Source of the DNA: an uncultured Ruminococcus sp.
Lineage (GTDB): Bacteria > Bacillota > Clostridia > Oscillospirales > Ruminococcaceae
NCBI GenBank assembly: GCA_944388405.1
Contig: CALXIQ010000007.1
Coordinates: 1 to 64,000, forward strand
Direction of reading: 5' to 3'
DNA: 64,000 nt
Below the pieces are notes generated by a model. That model had not been told where the DNA came from, made no database searches, and saw only the letters and a program-made list of their open reading frames with translations. Positions 53,036 to 62,401 of the stretch are shown in pieces; the stretch's first letter is position 1; each line of letters opens with the position of its first letter. The position numbers and the translations under genes are program-made.

Positions 53036-53596
53036 CTATACCCGGGCATATTTCTCTCTGCCCTGAGAGAAAATATCTCCTCCGAAGCAGTCGTTGGCAA
53101 CGATCAGCGGAAACCGCTCAACATAAAGCCGCTTTACTGACTCGCAGCCCAGATCCTCAAAAGCAATTACCTCGCAGGATTTAATGCAGTTGCAAGCCAA
53201 AGCTCCCGCTCCGCCCACTGCGCACAGATATATCGCCTTGTTGCGTACTATAGCGTCCCTTACCTCCTGTGAGCGTTCGCCTTTTCCGATCATGCCGCCC
53301 AAGCCTAAATCCAGCAGCCTCGGCGCAAACCTGTCCATTCGTCCCGACGTGGTGGGACCGCAGGAGCCTATTGGCTTGCCCTCGGGAGCAGGAGTAGGAC
53401 CTGCGTAATAAATCACGGCATTTTCAAGGTCAAAAGGCAGCTTCTCTCCGTCGTCAAGCATTTTCATAAAACGCTTGTGTGCGGCGTCCCTTGAGGTATA
53501 AACCGTACCTGTAAGCAGCAGCTTGTCGCCACAGCGAAATTCCTCCGCGCGAAGCTTAAGCTCCTCAGCCCTAACTTCCTTTATATCACTGTTCAT
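53036..53596 (-). CDS. Orphan fumarate hydratase beta-subunit-like protein
   Basis: 186 residues from the ATG at 53596. It matches the C-terminal (beta) part of class I 4Fe-4S fumarases and tartrate dehydratases: LLLTGTVYTSRDAAHKRFM, SCGPTTSGRMDRFAPRLLDL and IGKGERSQEVRDAI. The alpha subunit that holds the iron-sulfur cluster is not adjacent; ftsZ lies upstream. It may pair with an alpha subunit elsewhere or have another role. A terminator separates it from ftsZ. Confidence 0.88.
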   Translation of the reverse strand: MNSDIKEVRAEELKLRAEEFRCGDKLLLTGTVYTSRDAAHKRFMKMLDDGEKLPFDLENAVIYYAGPTPAPEGKPIGSCGPTTSGRMDRFAPRLLDLGLGGMIGKGERSQEVRDAIVRNKAIYLCAVGGAGALACNCIKSCEVIAFEDLGCESVKRLYVERFPLIVANDCFGGDIFSQGREKYARV

Positions 53597-53670
53597 CTGC
53601 AATCACATCCCTTATACAAACTATACTGCAAAATCTGCGACCCTGCAGCAAACCTTAAACCTCCCTTGAT

Positions 53671-53699
53671 AAAAAAAGGCGAACCTATCGATCCGCCTT
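53671..53699 (-). terminator. Terminator of ftsZ
   Basis: Stem AAGGCG/CGCCTT (53694-53699 and 53676-53681) followed by T5 or more on the minus strand, about 37 nt beyond the ftsZ stop. Confidence 0.8.
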
Positions 53700-53735
53700 A
53701 TTTTAACAAAGCATATTCTGATGTAAAACCCGCTA

Positions 53736-54851
53736 CTATTTATTCTTGAAAATATTAAAAATATCGTCGTAGTAATTAGGGTTGTCTGCCGCCTTTACTC
53801 CGGCTTTGTGCATAGCGTCGGCATTTGCCTTTGCGTCATCGCTGAAGTTTGCAGAAAAAGCAGCTTTCTTTGCGTTTCCGCCGATTCCGGGACCGTTGCC
53901 GTCAAAGTCTGCGGCAATAACCGTTACCGAAACCTCATCGTTAGTATCGGGATTGTATCCGTTACCGAAGATAATCTCAGCGTCAGGGTCAACAGCCGCT
54001 GTGATAGCATTGGTAAGCTCATCGATCTCATCAACCACAATATCCTCTGACATTGTAATGTTAACAAGCAATCTCTTTGCTCCCGTGATGGAAGTTTCAA
54101 GCAGGTCGCTTGAAATAACCTGAGAAACAACATCCTGAACCTTGTCCTTGCCCTGACCATGGCCGATAGCCATGTGAGCAAATCCGGCGTTCTTGATGAT
54201 TGTGGTGATATCCGCAAAGTCAACATTTATCTCATCATGTCTTGTAATGATTTCCGCAATGGAGATTACATCTGTCTTTAAAACCTCATCGGCAAGAGCA
54301 TAGGACTGACGCATTGTAAGCTTCTGATCTCCAGAAAGGAGATTCTGGTTGGGGATAACGATAAGGGCGTCAACATGCTCAAGCAGTGAAGCAATTCCCT
54401 TTTCCGCCTTTTCCATCTTCTTAGGTCCTTCAAACTTAAAGGGCTTTGTTACAACCGCAACGGTAAGCTTATCCATTTCCTGTGCAATCTCAGCAACTAT
54501 GGGAGCAGCGCCCGTTCCGGTTCCGCCGCCCATTCCGGCAGTGATGAAAACCATGTCTGCGTCCTTGATTACCTCGGCTATCTCGTCTCTGCTCTCCTGA
54601 GCCGAAGCCTCGCCGATTTCAGGCTTTGCGCCTGCGCCCAGACCGTGAGTAAGCTTAGCGCCTATCTGAATCTTCTCGGTAGCCTTAGAACCCTTCAGCG
54701 CCTGAATATCCGTATTAATTGCAATATAGTCAACGTTTCCGGCAATACCTGCACAGGCTATGCAGTTCAAAGCGTTTCCGCCGCCGCCTCCGACGCCTAT
54801 TACCTTGATTCTGGCACCCTCTACCGGTGCTTCAACATACTCGTATGACAT
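53736..54851 (-). CDS. ftsZ: Cell division protein FtsZ
   Basis: Tubulin-like GTPase that forms the division ring. 371 residues from the ATG at 54851 (MSYEYVEAP), which has AGGAGG 9 nt upstream; longer in-frame starts overlap that site. The GTP signature GGGTGTGAAPIVAEIAQE and the N-terminal KVIGVGGGGGNALN are complete. The C terminus ends NPNYYDDIFNIFKNK, which may serve as the conserved C-terminal peptide. It lies at the end of the division cluster with its own promoter. ftsA is not adjacent. Confidence 0.98.
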   Translation of the reverse strand: MSYEYVEAPVEGARIKVIGVGGGGGNALNCIACAGIAGNVDYIAINTDIQALKGSKATEKIQIGAKLTHGLGAGAKPEIGEASAQESRDEIAEVIKDADMVFITAGMGGGTGTGAAPIVAEIAQEMDKLTVAVVTKPFKFEGPKKMEKAEKGIASLLEHVDALIVIPNQNLLSGDQKLTMRQSYALADEVLKTDVISIAEIITRHDEINVDFADITTIIKNAGFAHMAIGHGQGKDKVQDVVSQVISSDLLETSITGAKRLLVNITMSEDIVVDEIDELTNAITAAVDPDAEIIFGNGYNPDTNDEVSVTVIAADFDGNGPGIGGNAKKAAFSANFSDDAKANADAMHKAGVKAADNPNYYDDIFNIFKNK

Positions 54852-54955
54852 ACTTGACATCCTCCTAATTGAATTTATAGCGTAATTTCCGTTATTTTCA
54901 TTGTCAGATTGCGGCACAATACCGCATAAAGCCCCATAGACATAAATATATTTCT

Positions 54956-54984
54956 ATATTATCACAAAACACAACAAATGTAAA
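54956..54984 (-). promoter_or_regulatory. Promoter of ftsZ
   Basis: -35 TTTACA (54979-54984), 17-nt spacer, -10 TAATAT (54956-54961) on the minus strand, about 105 nt before ftsZ. Confidence 0.7.
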
Positions 54985-55063
54985 GCGTTAAATTGAACGT
55001 TATCTGAATATTTTATTAAAAAACATAGAACCTAACGATTTAATCAGATATTATTCAAATTAT

Positions 55064-56035
55064 CTACCACTCATTGGTTGAATAGGCGTCGCTGCTGTTA
55101 TATAATGTATCGTCCCCATACCCGTTTTGCAAATCACTGCCCGAATCTAAGCCTGACAGCGAATCATCATTGCTCTGGGATTCTTCCCCCGAATCCTGAG
55201 ATGACTCGGACTGCTGAGATGACGAAGAATCGCTTTTTGGGATTGCGGATATACCGCTATCAACGCCGTTATAACGCAGCGTTCCCTCGTAGCTGTCCGA
55301 CAAGCTTTTATCTATAACCGCCTTAATATGAGAAAGCTTATGCTCAATATCGACCGAACTTCCCAACTGTATTTCTATTCGGTTGTCATAAGTCATTCTT
55401 ATATCCGTTCGGTAGGTAAGGTCTATTTCGTTTATATTCTCAAACTCCAACGCTTTTATTTCGCTGACAATCTCCTCGAGTATTCTCGTTTTAAATTCGT
55501 CCTGCGATTCAAGCTCGCTGCCCGGTTCAAGGCTTATAAGCTCAAAGCCCTTTATAAGCGTAAGTTCAGAGTCAAGGGGAACGTCGGCTTCAAGAATTCT
55601 TCCCGATTCCGACAGAATGTAATACCTGCCGTCCTGCTCTATCTGAGCCGCTTTTACCGCCTCGGTAACCTGTATTTCAAGCTCTGAAGGGTATTTCCTG
55701 CTTACCTGAACGTCGTCGATATAAACAAGGGTGTTTTTCAGTCTGGTTTCAACGGCGTCGGTATCGGTTCTTATAAGATTCACCCCGTTGTTCACTCCGC
55801 CCACTGCAAGAATCTGCTCGGTGGTGTAAAGACTCACTCCCTTAATATTGATTGTCTTTACGTTAAAGAATACCGTCATGCACAAAATAAGCACTATTAT
55901 TGCAACAAAAACCACGGCCAGCGCATAATAGGTGTTAAGATTGCTTCTGCGCTTTCTTCTGTGTACTTTTACACGCTGTCCGTTTATATATTTGTATTGA
56001 CCGTCTTCATGGCGGCTTTTAACAACATCCTTCAT
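55064..56035 (-). CDS. ftsQ: Cell division protein FtsQ/DivIB
   Basis: Division protein with one membrane span and an outside POTRA domain; it bridges FtsL/B to septal wall synthases. 323 residues. Basic cytoplasmic N terminus (KVHRRKRRSNLN), membrane segment about 33-55, then POTRA with VKTINIKGVSLYTTEQILAV and SRKYPSELEIQVTEAVKAA. The C-terminal tail is rich in S, D and Q (low complexity), longer than in most homologues. It lies 43 nt downstream of murA. Confidence 0.88.
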   Translation of the reverse strand: MKDVVKSRHEDGQYKYINGQRVKVHRRKRRSNLNTYYALAVVFVAIIVLILCMTVFFNVKTINIKGVSLYTTEQILAVGGVNNGVNLIRTDTDAVETRLKNTLVYIDDVQVSRKYPSELEIQVTEAVKAAQIEQDGRYYILSESGRILEADVPLDSELTLIKGFELISLEPGSELESQDEFKTRILEEIVSEIKALEFENINEIDLTYRTDIRMTYDNRIEIQLGSSVDIEHKLSHIKAVIDKSLSDSYEGTLRYNGVDSGISAIPKSDSSSSQQSESSQDSGEESQSNDDSLSGLDSGSDLQNGYGDDTLYNSSDAYSTNEW

Positions 56036-56078
56036 TTTATAATCCCGCTCCTGTGAACGGCGCTCCTTTCAATTGTTT

Positions 56079-57338
56079 TCAGCTGTTCTCCCGACGCACC
56101 GAAGCGCCTACCATACTAAGCTGCTTTTCAATCTCCTCATAACCTCTGTCTATAAGTCTCACGTTTGTAAGCACAGTCTCACCCTCTGCACTGAGAGCCG
56201 CAATTGCAAGAGCAGCCCCGCCTCGCAAGTCGGTAGCGCGGACATTTGCGCCGTAAAGCCTTTTTACTCCTTCAACCACCGCTACCTTGCCTTCCGCCTT
56301 TATATCGGCTCCCATTCTGACAAGCTCGTCAACGTGACGGTAGCGGTTTTCAAATATATTTTCAACTATAACGCTTGTTCCCTGAGCTTTCGCAAGCGCC
56401 GCCATTATTATAGCCTGAGCGTCGGTAGGAAATCCGGGATAAGGCATTGTCCTTATGGTCTTAACCGCTTTAAGCGGCTTTTTGCTGCAAAGATATATTC
56501 TATCGTCGTAAGGATAAACCGTGCAGCCCATCTGCTCAAACACGGGAATAACCGAATCTATATCCTGGCTTCTGGCGTTTTTCAGGCTTATTTCCCCGTT
56601 TGTCACCGCCGCAGCCGCAAGCATAGTACAAGCAACTATTCTGTCAGGCATGACGCTGTATTCGCAGCCGTGGAGGCTGCCTACGCCGGTTATATAAACA
56701 GTGCTTGAGCCCTGACCGCTTATTCTTGCACCGCAGCAGTTAAGAAAATTAGCCAGGTCTGAAATCTCAGGCTCTCTTGCGGCGTTGTATATCACCGTAT
56801 CTCCCTTGGCAAGACAGGCGGCAAGCATTACATTTTCAGTTGCCCCTACCGACGGGAATGAAAGGGATATTCTTGCTCCCCTCAGCCCTTTGGGACAGGA
56901 GCAGCTTAAAACGCCATGTTCCTCCCTTATGACAACGCCCATCTGCTTCAGCGCAGAAATGTGCATGTCTATCGGTCTCGGTCCCAGCTCGCAACCTCCG
57001 GGGAAGGACAGAGAACATTCTCCCATTCTTCCCAGCACTGCGCCGAGAAAAACGATACTTGACCTCATTTCTCTCATAAGCTCGTCGGGAACGCTGCTTC
57101 CCGTAAGCTCGTTTGATTTTATCGTTACCGTGTTGCCCTGACTGCGGCATTTGCACCCAAGGCAGGTAAGTATCCTGCAAGCCGCAAAAACATCGGAAAG
57201 TCCGGGGCAGTTATGTAAAACGACCTCTCCTTTTACCAGAACACAGCCCGCCAGCAAGGGCAGTGCGCTGTTTTTTGCACCCTGGACTTCAATCTCTCCG
57301 CTGATACGCTTCTCTCCCTCAATCACCAGCCTTTGCAT
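56079..57338 (-). CDS. murA: UDP-N-acetylglucosamine 1-carboxyvinyltransferase
   Basis: First step of peptidoglycan precursor synthesis; the target of fosfomycin. 419 residues from the ATG at 57338 (MQRLVIEGEKRISGEIEV). The active-site cysteine is C116 in FPGGCELGPRPIDMHI, so fosfomycin sensitivity is expected by family. FPTDAQAIIMAALAKAQGTS and DLRGGAALAIAALSAEG are typical. GGAG precedes the start. It sits between murG and ftsQ in the division cluster. Confidence 0.96.
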   Translation of the reverse strand: MQRLVIEGEKRISGEIEVQGAKNSALPLLAGCVLVKGEVVLHNCPGLSDVFAACRILTCLGCKCRSQGNTVTIKSNELTGSSVPDELMREMRSSIVFLGAVLGRMGECSLSFPGGCELGPRPIDMHISALKQMGVVIREEHGVLSCSCPKGLRGARISLSFPSVGATENVMLAACLAKGDTVIYNAAREPEISDLANFLNCCGARISGQGSSTVYITGVGSLHGCEYSVMPDRIVACTMLAAAAVTNGEISLKNARSQDIDSVIPVFEQMGCTVYPYDDRIYLCSKKPLKAVKTIRTMPYPGFPTDAQAIIMAALAKAQGTSVIVENIFENRYRHVDELVRMGADIKAEGKVAVVEGVKRLYGANVRATDLRGGAALAIAALSAEGETVLTNVRLIDRGYEEIEKQLSMVGASVRRENS

Positions 57339-57465
57339 AAAGCTTTCTCTCCTTTTCAAAGAAATTCATCGCCGGCGAATTAAAATCACCCGACTTTAAC
57401 TTATATTATGCTGAATTTCCTTGACCGGTGAAAAGAGAGTATATATACTTCTTTATCCTTTGCTT

Positions 57466-58611
57466 TTATTTATCCTTGACGCTTTCAATAAGCGGTTTAA
57501 GGGTGTTGTATATTCTGTCGGAGGTATCTGCTATAAATAAAGCGGCGGTGTTTTGCGACAGCTTTTCAAGCTTTTCAGGACTTGCAACAAGCTCAGCCAC
57601 CTTATCTATAATTGTGGTTTCGGTAAGCTCCTTTTCTTCATAAACAAAGCCTGCTCCCGCATTTTGCAGCACCATTCCGTTGTAATACTGATGATTCTCC
57701 GCAACCATAGGCGAGGGGATAAGTATCGCGCCTCTGCCCACCGACTCAATCTCTGTAAGAGTGCTTGCGCCGCAGCGGGTGATAACCAGATCCGCCGCCG
57801 CCATGCAAAGGGGCATATCAATATAATCCCGGACAATAAGCCGTGGATTATCCTTGACCTTTACGCCGTCAGCTTCAAGCTTGTCGATGTAATCGGCATA
57901 CCCCTTGTAGGTTCCGTAGGAGTGAATATGATTTATCCTTGCACCGGTTTCCTGATACCATTTAATCAGCCTTGCGATATTCTCGTTAAGCACCCTTGAA
58001 CCAAGGCTTCCCCCGGTGGAAAGTATTACAATCTCATTGTCGGCAAAGCCCAGCCTGTGCCTTGCGTCCGACTTTGAAATGCGCTTAAACGCCTTTCTTA
58101 CCGGCAGACCAGTTACCACAGACTTATCCTTTACCGACGGGTCAAGATTCTTGGTGTCCTCAACAGTTAGCATTATTCTATCCACTTTTTTGGACAGCAG
58201 TTTTGTGGTTACTCCCGCAAAGGCGTTTGCCTCGTGAATTGCGGTCTTTATACCCAGCTGAGCCGCTTTTCTTACCACAGGCCCTGAAACATAACCGCCC
58301 GTACCGATAACAAGCTGAGGCTTAAAATCGTTTATAATCTGTCTTGCTCTGCTGCCGGTGCGGCTGAGATACCATACCGCTCTGATGTTGCGCTTTACAT
58401 TCTGAAAATTAAGCTTTCTCTGAAAACCCTCAACCTTTATAGGCTCGAACCTGTATCCCGCTTCGGGGACAAGCTTTGCTTCAAGCTTTTCGGGATTTCC
58501 CGCAAAGCAAAATTCTGCGTCGGGATAATGCTCCTTTATTATTTCCGCAATGGCAAGGGCGGGATTGACGTGTCCCGCAGTTCCTCCGCCCGCCAGCAGT
58601 ACTCTAAGCAT
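57466..58611 (-). CDS. murG: UDP-GlcNAc:lipid I transferase MurG
   Basis: Membrane-associated enzyme that converts lipid I to lipid II. 381 residues from the ATG at 58611 (MLRVLLAGGGTAGH). Glycine-rich loops LLAGGGTAGHVNPALAIAE and STGGSLGSRVLNENIARL, with TRCGASTLTEIESVGRGAIL, form the donor-binding site. GAGAGG lies 10 nt before the start. It follows ftsW by 43 nt. Confidence 0.96.
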   Translation of the reverse strand: MLRVLLAGGGTAGHVNPALAIAEIIKEHYPDAEFCFAGNPEKLEAKLVPEAGYRFEPIKVEGFQRKLNFQNVKRNIRAVWYLSRTGSRARQIINDFKPQLVIGTGGYVSGPVVRKAAQLGIKTAIHEANAFAGVTTKLLSKKVDRIMLTVEDTKNLDPSVKDKSVVTGLPVRKAFKRISKSDARHRLGFADNEIVILSTGGSLGSRVLNENIARLIKWYQETGARINHIHSYGTYKGYADYIDKLEADGVKVKDNPRLIVRDYIDMPLCMAAADLVITRCGASTLTEIESVGRGAILIPSPMVAENHQYYNGMVLQNAGAGFVYEEKELTETTIIDKVAELVASPEKLEKLSQNTAALFIADTSDRIYNTLKPLIESVKDK

Positions 58612-58654
58612 AAACCACAAACCTCTCTCAATAGATTATTACAGCTTGACGCTG

Positions 58655-59857
58655 CTATTTAGGCGTTCGTGCCTGACGTGAAATGTTCAGCAGTATGCCC
58701 ATTTCCGCCAGCTGTATCAAAAGCGCCGTTCCGCCGTAGCTGAAAAACGGCAGTGATATTCCTGTATTTGGGAAAGAGTTGCTTGCAACCGCTATGTTCA
58801 ACAGCGCCTGTGAGCCTATCTGAATTGTGATTCCTGCCGCAAGCAACATTCCAAAGCGATCCTTCGCCCTGGAAGCTATGTAAAAGCCTCTGATGATAAA
58901 CATAAGAAACAGAATGATTACCACCATTGCGCCCACAAATCCCAGTTCTTCGCAAACTACCGAGAACACAAAGTCGTTCTGCGATTCGGGAAGATAAAGA
59001 TACTTCTGCCTTGACTCGCCAAAGCCCAGCCCGAACAATCCACCAGAGCCTATAGCCAGAATCGACTGATAGGTCTGAAGCGTGGTGTCGCTGGTATCGG
59101 AAGTAGGGTCTGCCCAGCTTTTGAATCGGTCGAGGATATAGCCAAAATCTCCTGTAGCGAACACTTTGTACAAAATAAACAGCACACCCGCCGCACCCAC
59201 GCAGCCGATAAATATCCAGAATGTCTTTCTTGGCATTCCGCTGACAAACATCATTGTAACTCCGATTATTCCCACCAGCAGAACCGCCGACATATGCCTT
59301 TGCAGCACCAGAACCACTGCCACCAGTCCCAGTATGATGGTAAAAGGCAGAACACAGTACTTCCAATCGCTAAACTTAGGGAAATTAACCGCCATTATAT
59401 AGGCGAAGATAATGATAAATCCCACTTTCAGCAGCTCAGAGGGCTGCAACTGCAGCGGACCTATATTGACCCATCTGCGTGCGTTGGCGGTTTCAACTCC
59501 GAAAAGCGCCGTGTAAAGCGTAAGCAGCCATGTGGCTATAAATATTATATATGCAATCTTTGTATTCTGAAAAAAGTGATAGTCAAGATAAGATATAAGA
59601 AACATTGCCACAAGCCCTAAAGAGCCTGCGAAAATCTGCCTTTTAACATAATGATAGCCGTCATTAAATTCCGAAAGTCCCCAGGCATAGCTGGCAGAAA
59701 ACATCATTATAATGCCAAAAACAAGAAGCACCAGCACAAGTATGAAAAACGGCTTGTCAATCTCGCTTTTTATAAATCTGAAGTTTATTTTCTTTCTTGC
59801 CTGAGCAACCGGCTGACCCGCAGAGCTGCCGCCGCTTGCTGCGCTTTTGTCAGACAT
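58655..59857 (-). CDS. ftsW: SEDS-family peptidoglycan polymerase FtsW/SpoVE
   Basis: Polytopic glycosyltransferase that polymerises lipid II at the septum. 400 residues with about ten membrane segments after a cytoplasmic N terminus. SEDS signatures: LQLQPSELLKVGFIIIFAYI, SGGLFGLGFGESRQKYLYLP, FVFSVVCEELGFVGAMVVI and SYGGTALLIQLAEMGILLNI. A GGGAGG site lies 8 nt before the ATG. FtsW and the sporulation-specific SpoVE cannot be told apart by sequence alone here. Confidence 0.93.
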   Translation of the reverse strand: MSDKSAASGGSSAGQPVAQARKKINFRFIKSEIDKPFFILVLVLLVFGIIMMFSASYAWGLSEFNDGYHYVKRQIFAGSLGLVAMFLISYLDYHFFQNTKIAYIIFIATWLLTLYTALFGVETANARRWVNIGPLQLQPSELLKVGFIIIFAYIMAVNFPKFSDWKYCVLPFTIILGLVAVVLVLQRHMSAVLLVGIIGVTMMFVSGMPRKTFWIFIGCVGAAGVLFILYKVFATGDFGYILDRFKSWADPTSDTSDTTLQTYQSILAIGSGGLFGLGFGESRQKYLYLPESQNDFVFSVVCEELGFVGAMVVIILFLMFIIRGFYIASRAKDRFGMLLAAGITIQIGSQALLNIAVASNSFPNTGISLPFFSYGGTALLIQLAEMGILLNISRQARTPK

Positions 59858-59878
59858 GAAAACAACCTCCCTTTTGTT

Positions 59879-60910
59879 CTATAGTTTCGTGCTGTAAACC
59901 GAAAACGCCACAGCGCCGACTCCTCCTATCAGCGTAATAAAAGAAAAGAGCGCAATAACCTTATAATCGCTCCAACCCTTCGCCTTGAAATGGGCATGCA
60001 GACTGTTTCCTTTAAAAATCAGCTTTTTACTTTTTTTATAAACCGCATACTGTATCAGCGAACACGCCCCGTCCACAATAAAACCTAAGCCTGCAAGCAG
60101 AAACAGAAAATGCAGCTTTGATATTATGACCATCGACGCCACGGCTCCCCCTAAAAACAGCGAGCCGGATTCGCCGATAAAAACCTTTGACGGCGAAAGC
60201 CCCCAGATCAGTATCCCTGCGCATGTCCCCGCAATACAGTAGGCGTACAGCTGACCCTCGGAATTTGAGGTAACATTGCAGCATACCGCAACAATCAGAG
60301 AAAATACAAGACAGGTAGTTGCGCAAAGTCCGTCGCAGCCGCTTGAAGTATCGCCTCCGAAGCAGTCGTGAAGCTTAACGCAGTTTACAGCTACCGTCAG
60401 CATAATCCCCATAAGTGGATAGTAAAGATACCCAAAATCCATGTATCCCAGACGAAAAGGCAGCAGAACCTCCGTAGTCCCATCTCCCTGCAAATACAGT
60501 ATCAGCAGAAACCCGATGCTGAGCATAAGCTGTGCCGCAACCTTATGGCGCAGCTTAAAACCCAAAATTGCTTTTCTTCTGTCCTTTGCGTAATCCTCAG
60601 CGATACCGATTGCCATAAGCAGCAGGCAGTATACATATGCCGCCCCAAGCCGCCCGCCGCTTCCCCCATCGCCTATCTGATAGGATGAAACCAGCACGCT
60701 TATTCCAAGAAATAGTCCTATTCCCATGGACAGGGCAATTATAATTCCGCCGAATTTCGGCTCAGAGCCGTCCTTTTTAAAGCGGTCGCCTATATAAAGG
60801 TCAAACTTTCCCGTTTTAAGCTTGCGAAACAGGGGTATCAAAATTTTCCCCAACATAAATCCTGCAAATATCTCAACCGCAAGAATTATCAGCATTCTAT
60901 TCCAGAGCAT
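59879..60910 (-). CDS. mraY: Phospho-MurNAc-pentapeptide transferase MraY, divergent
   Basis: Makes lipid I in the membrane. 343 residues with about ten membrane segments. Position between murF and ftsW and the overall fold support MraY, but signature motifs differ from the usual form: the acidic pair is AEDYAKDRR (normally DDY), the Asn-Asp loop is NCVKLHDCFGGDTSSGCDGL with an insert of about 8 residues relative to the usual N-x-x-N-L-T-D-G-L-D-G-L, and the histidine motif is SLHAHF (usually HHH). The start overlaps the murF stop by 14 nt, with GAGG in front. Confidence 0.88.
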   Translation of the reverse strand: MLWNRMLIILAVEIFAGFMLGKILIPLFRKLKTGKFDLYIGDRFKKDGSEPKFGGIIIALSMGIGLFLGISVLVSSYQIGDGGSGGRLGAAYVYCLLLMAIGIAEDYAKDRRKAILGFKLRHKVAAQLMLSIGFLLILYLQGDGTTEVLLPFRLGYMDFGYLYYPLMGIMLTVAVNCVKLHDCFGGDTSSGCDGLCATTCLVFSLIVAVCCNVTSNSEGQLYAYCIAGTCAGILIWGLSPSKVFIGESGSLFLGGAVASMVIISKLHFLFLLAGLGFIVDGACSLIQYAVYKKSKKLIFKGNSLHAHFKAKGWSDYKVIALFSFITLIGGVGAVAFSVYSTKL

Positions 60911-62255
60911 TTAAAACCTCTTCAAGCTTCATTCCCCGACTACCCTTCAGCAAAACGGTATCACCCACTTTAAGGACGCCTTTGAGATACTTTGCAATCT
61001 CCTGCCTGTCGTCAAAATGCAGACAATTTTCCTCGGGGAAACCCGACTGAACCGCTCCCTCGATGTAATAGCGTGAATTTTCCCCGTAGCACAAAAGCAT
61101 ATCCGCCTTTGAAGCCGCTACATATTTTCCTACGGTTTTGTGATACTGCTTTGTATTCTTACCCAGCTCCAGCATATCCGCCAGAACCGCATATCTTTTT
61201 CCCTCTGTTTTTATCTGGGACAAAACCGAAAGGCTTGCCTTCATTGAATCGGGAGCGGCGTTGTAGCAGTCGACAATAAATCTTACTCCGTTTTTAACGG
61301 CAGTATTCTGCCGCAATCCGTCAGGTCTGAAATCCCCGATACCCTTAACAATCTCCTCAGGCTCTATGCCAAGCTCCAGCCCGACACAGAATGCCGCAAG
61401 GGCGTTTTTAACGTTATGCTCGCCCAGACAATTTATAACGGCGTCAATTTTACCGCCCGGATAGTTTACCGTAAAGGCTACCGATGATTCGTCAGTTTCT
61501 ATATCTGATGCATAAACCTCGCAGTCTTTCTTTTTAATCGAGAAATACACGACCCTTCTGCCGCCGTGTATTTCCACCCCGGCCAGCAACTTGTCGTCCT
61601 TGCTGAGAATAAGGGGCGCATCATAGTCCGCTCCGTCAAGTATCTCAAGCTTCGCCTTTAGAATGTTCTCCTGCGTGCCCAGATTCTCAATATGAGAAAC
61701 CCCTATATTTGTAATCACCGCACAGGTGGGACAAGCGCACATGGACAGACGTGAAATCTCCCCGAAATGGCTCATCCCCATTTCAATAACTGCCGCCTGA
61801 TATTCGCTGTCAAGCCCGAAAAGAGTCTGCGGCAGACCAATTTCGTTATTAAGATTTCCCTGAGTTTTCAGCGTTTTGTATTTTCTTGAAGCAACGCAGG
61901 CAATCATATCTTTTGTGGTGGTCTTGCCTACGCTTCCCGTAACGCCGATAACGGGTATATCAAATTTCCTTCTGTAGTGATTCGCCAGATCAAGCAGAGC
62001 TTTTGCAGTAGAGTCTACAATAATGCATCTTGCGCCCTGCACCGGCCTTTCGGTTATAACCGCTGCCGCTCCCAGCTCCATTGCCTTTACGGCAAAATCG
62101 TGACCGTCGAAGCGTTCCCCTTTAAGAGCGATGAAAACCGAATTTTCAATTATTTTTCTTGTGTCGGTTGAGATTGCACTGACCATAGTGTCAACAGGAA
62201 AGCCAAAGCTTCCGTCGACAGCCTGTATAATTTCAGCCAAGCTCATTTTCTCCAT
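60897..62255 (-). CDS. murF: UDP-MurNAc-tripeptide--D-Ala-D-Ala ligase
   Basis: Adds D-Ala-D-Ala to the stem peptide. 452 residues. N-terminal UDP-binding domain (SLAEIIQAVDGSFG, SVFIALKGERFDGHDFAVKA), central ATPase with VIGVTGSVGKTTTKDMIACV, and a C-terminal domain with FIVDCYNAAPDSMKASLSVL. AAAGGAGC precedes the ATG. The 146-nt gap after murE contains an imperfect GC-rich hairpin with no clear -10 box. Confidence 0.97.
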   Translation of the reverse strand: MEKMSLAEIIQAVDGSFGFPVDTMVSAISTDTRKIIENSVFIALKGERFDGHDFAVKAMELGAAAVITERPVQGARCIIVDSTAKALLDLANHYRRKFDIPVIGVTGSVGKTTTKDMIACVASRKYKTLKTQGNLNNEIGLPQTLFGLDSEYQAAVIEMGMSHFGEISRLSMCACPTCAVITNIGVSHIENLGTQENILKAKLEILDGADYDAPLILSKDDKLLAGVEIHGGRRVVYFSIKKKDCEVYASDIETDESSVAFTVNYPGGKIDAVINCLGEHNVKNALAAFCVGLELGIEPEEIVKGIGDFRPDGLRQNTAVKNGVRFIVDCYNAAPDSMKASLSVLSQIKTEGKRYAVLADMLELGKNTKQYHKTVGKYVAASKADMLLCYGENSRYYIEGAVQSGFPEENCLHFDDRQEIAKYLKGVLKVGDTVLLKGSRGMKLEEVLNALE

Positions 62256-62401
62256 AATTGTTTGCTCCTTTAATGCAGGTCAGTGTCACGCCGACGTATA
62301 ATCATCGGCGGCGTCAGCCCTATTATCTTTTTTGTTCGTCAATATCTTTTTTAACCGCTCAACATATCTCAGCGTTTAAACATAAACCTCAGATTTTTAT
62401 G

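Noticed and set aside
57360-57465. Promoter for murA between murG and murA
   Set aside because: A TATAAT-like box is absent at proper spacing; operon read-through from murG is simpler.
58659-59366. Second minus-strand frame of 235 codons inside ftsW
   Set aside because: Out-of-frame shadow of ftsW; no membrane pattern or family match.
62256-62401. Promoter for murF in the murE-murF gap (a TTGACG-like box)
   Set aside because: No -10 box at correct spacing; only a GC-rich imperfect hairpin is seen.
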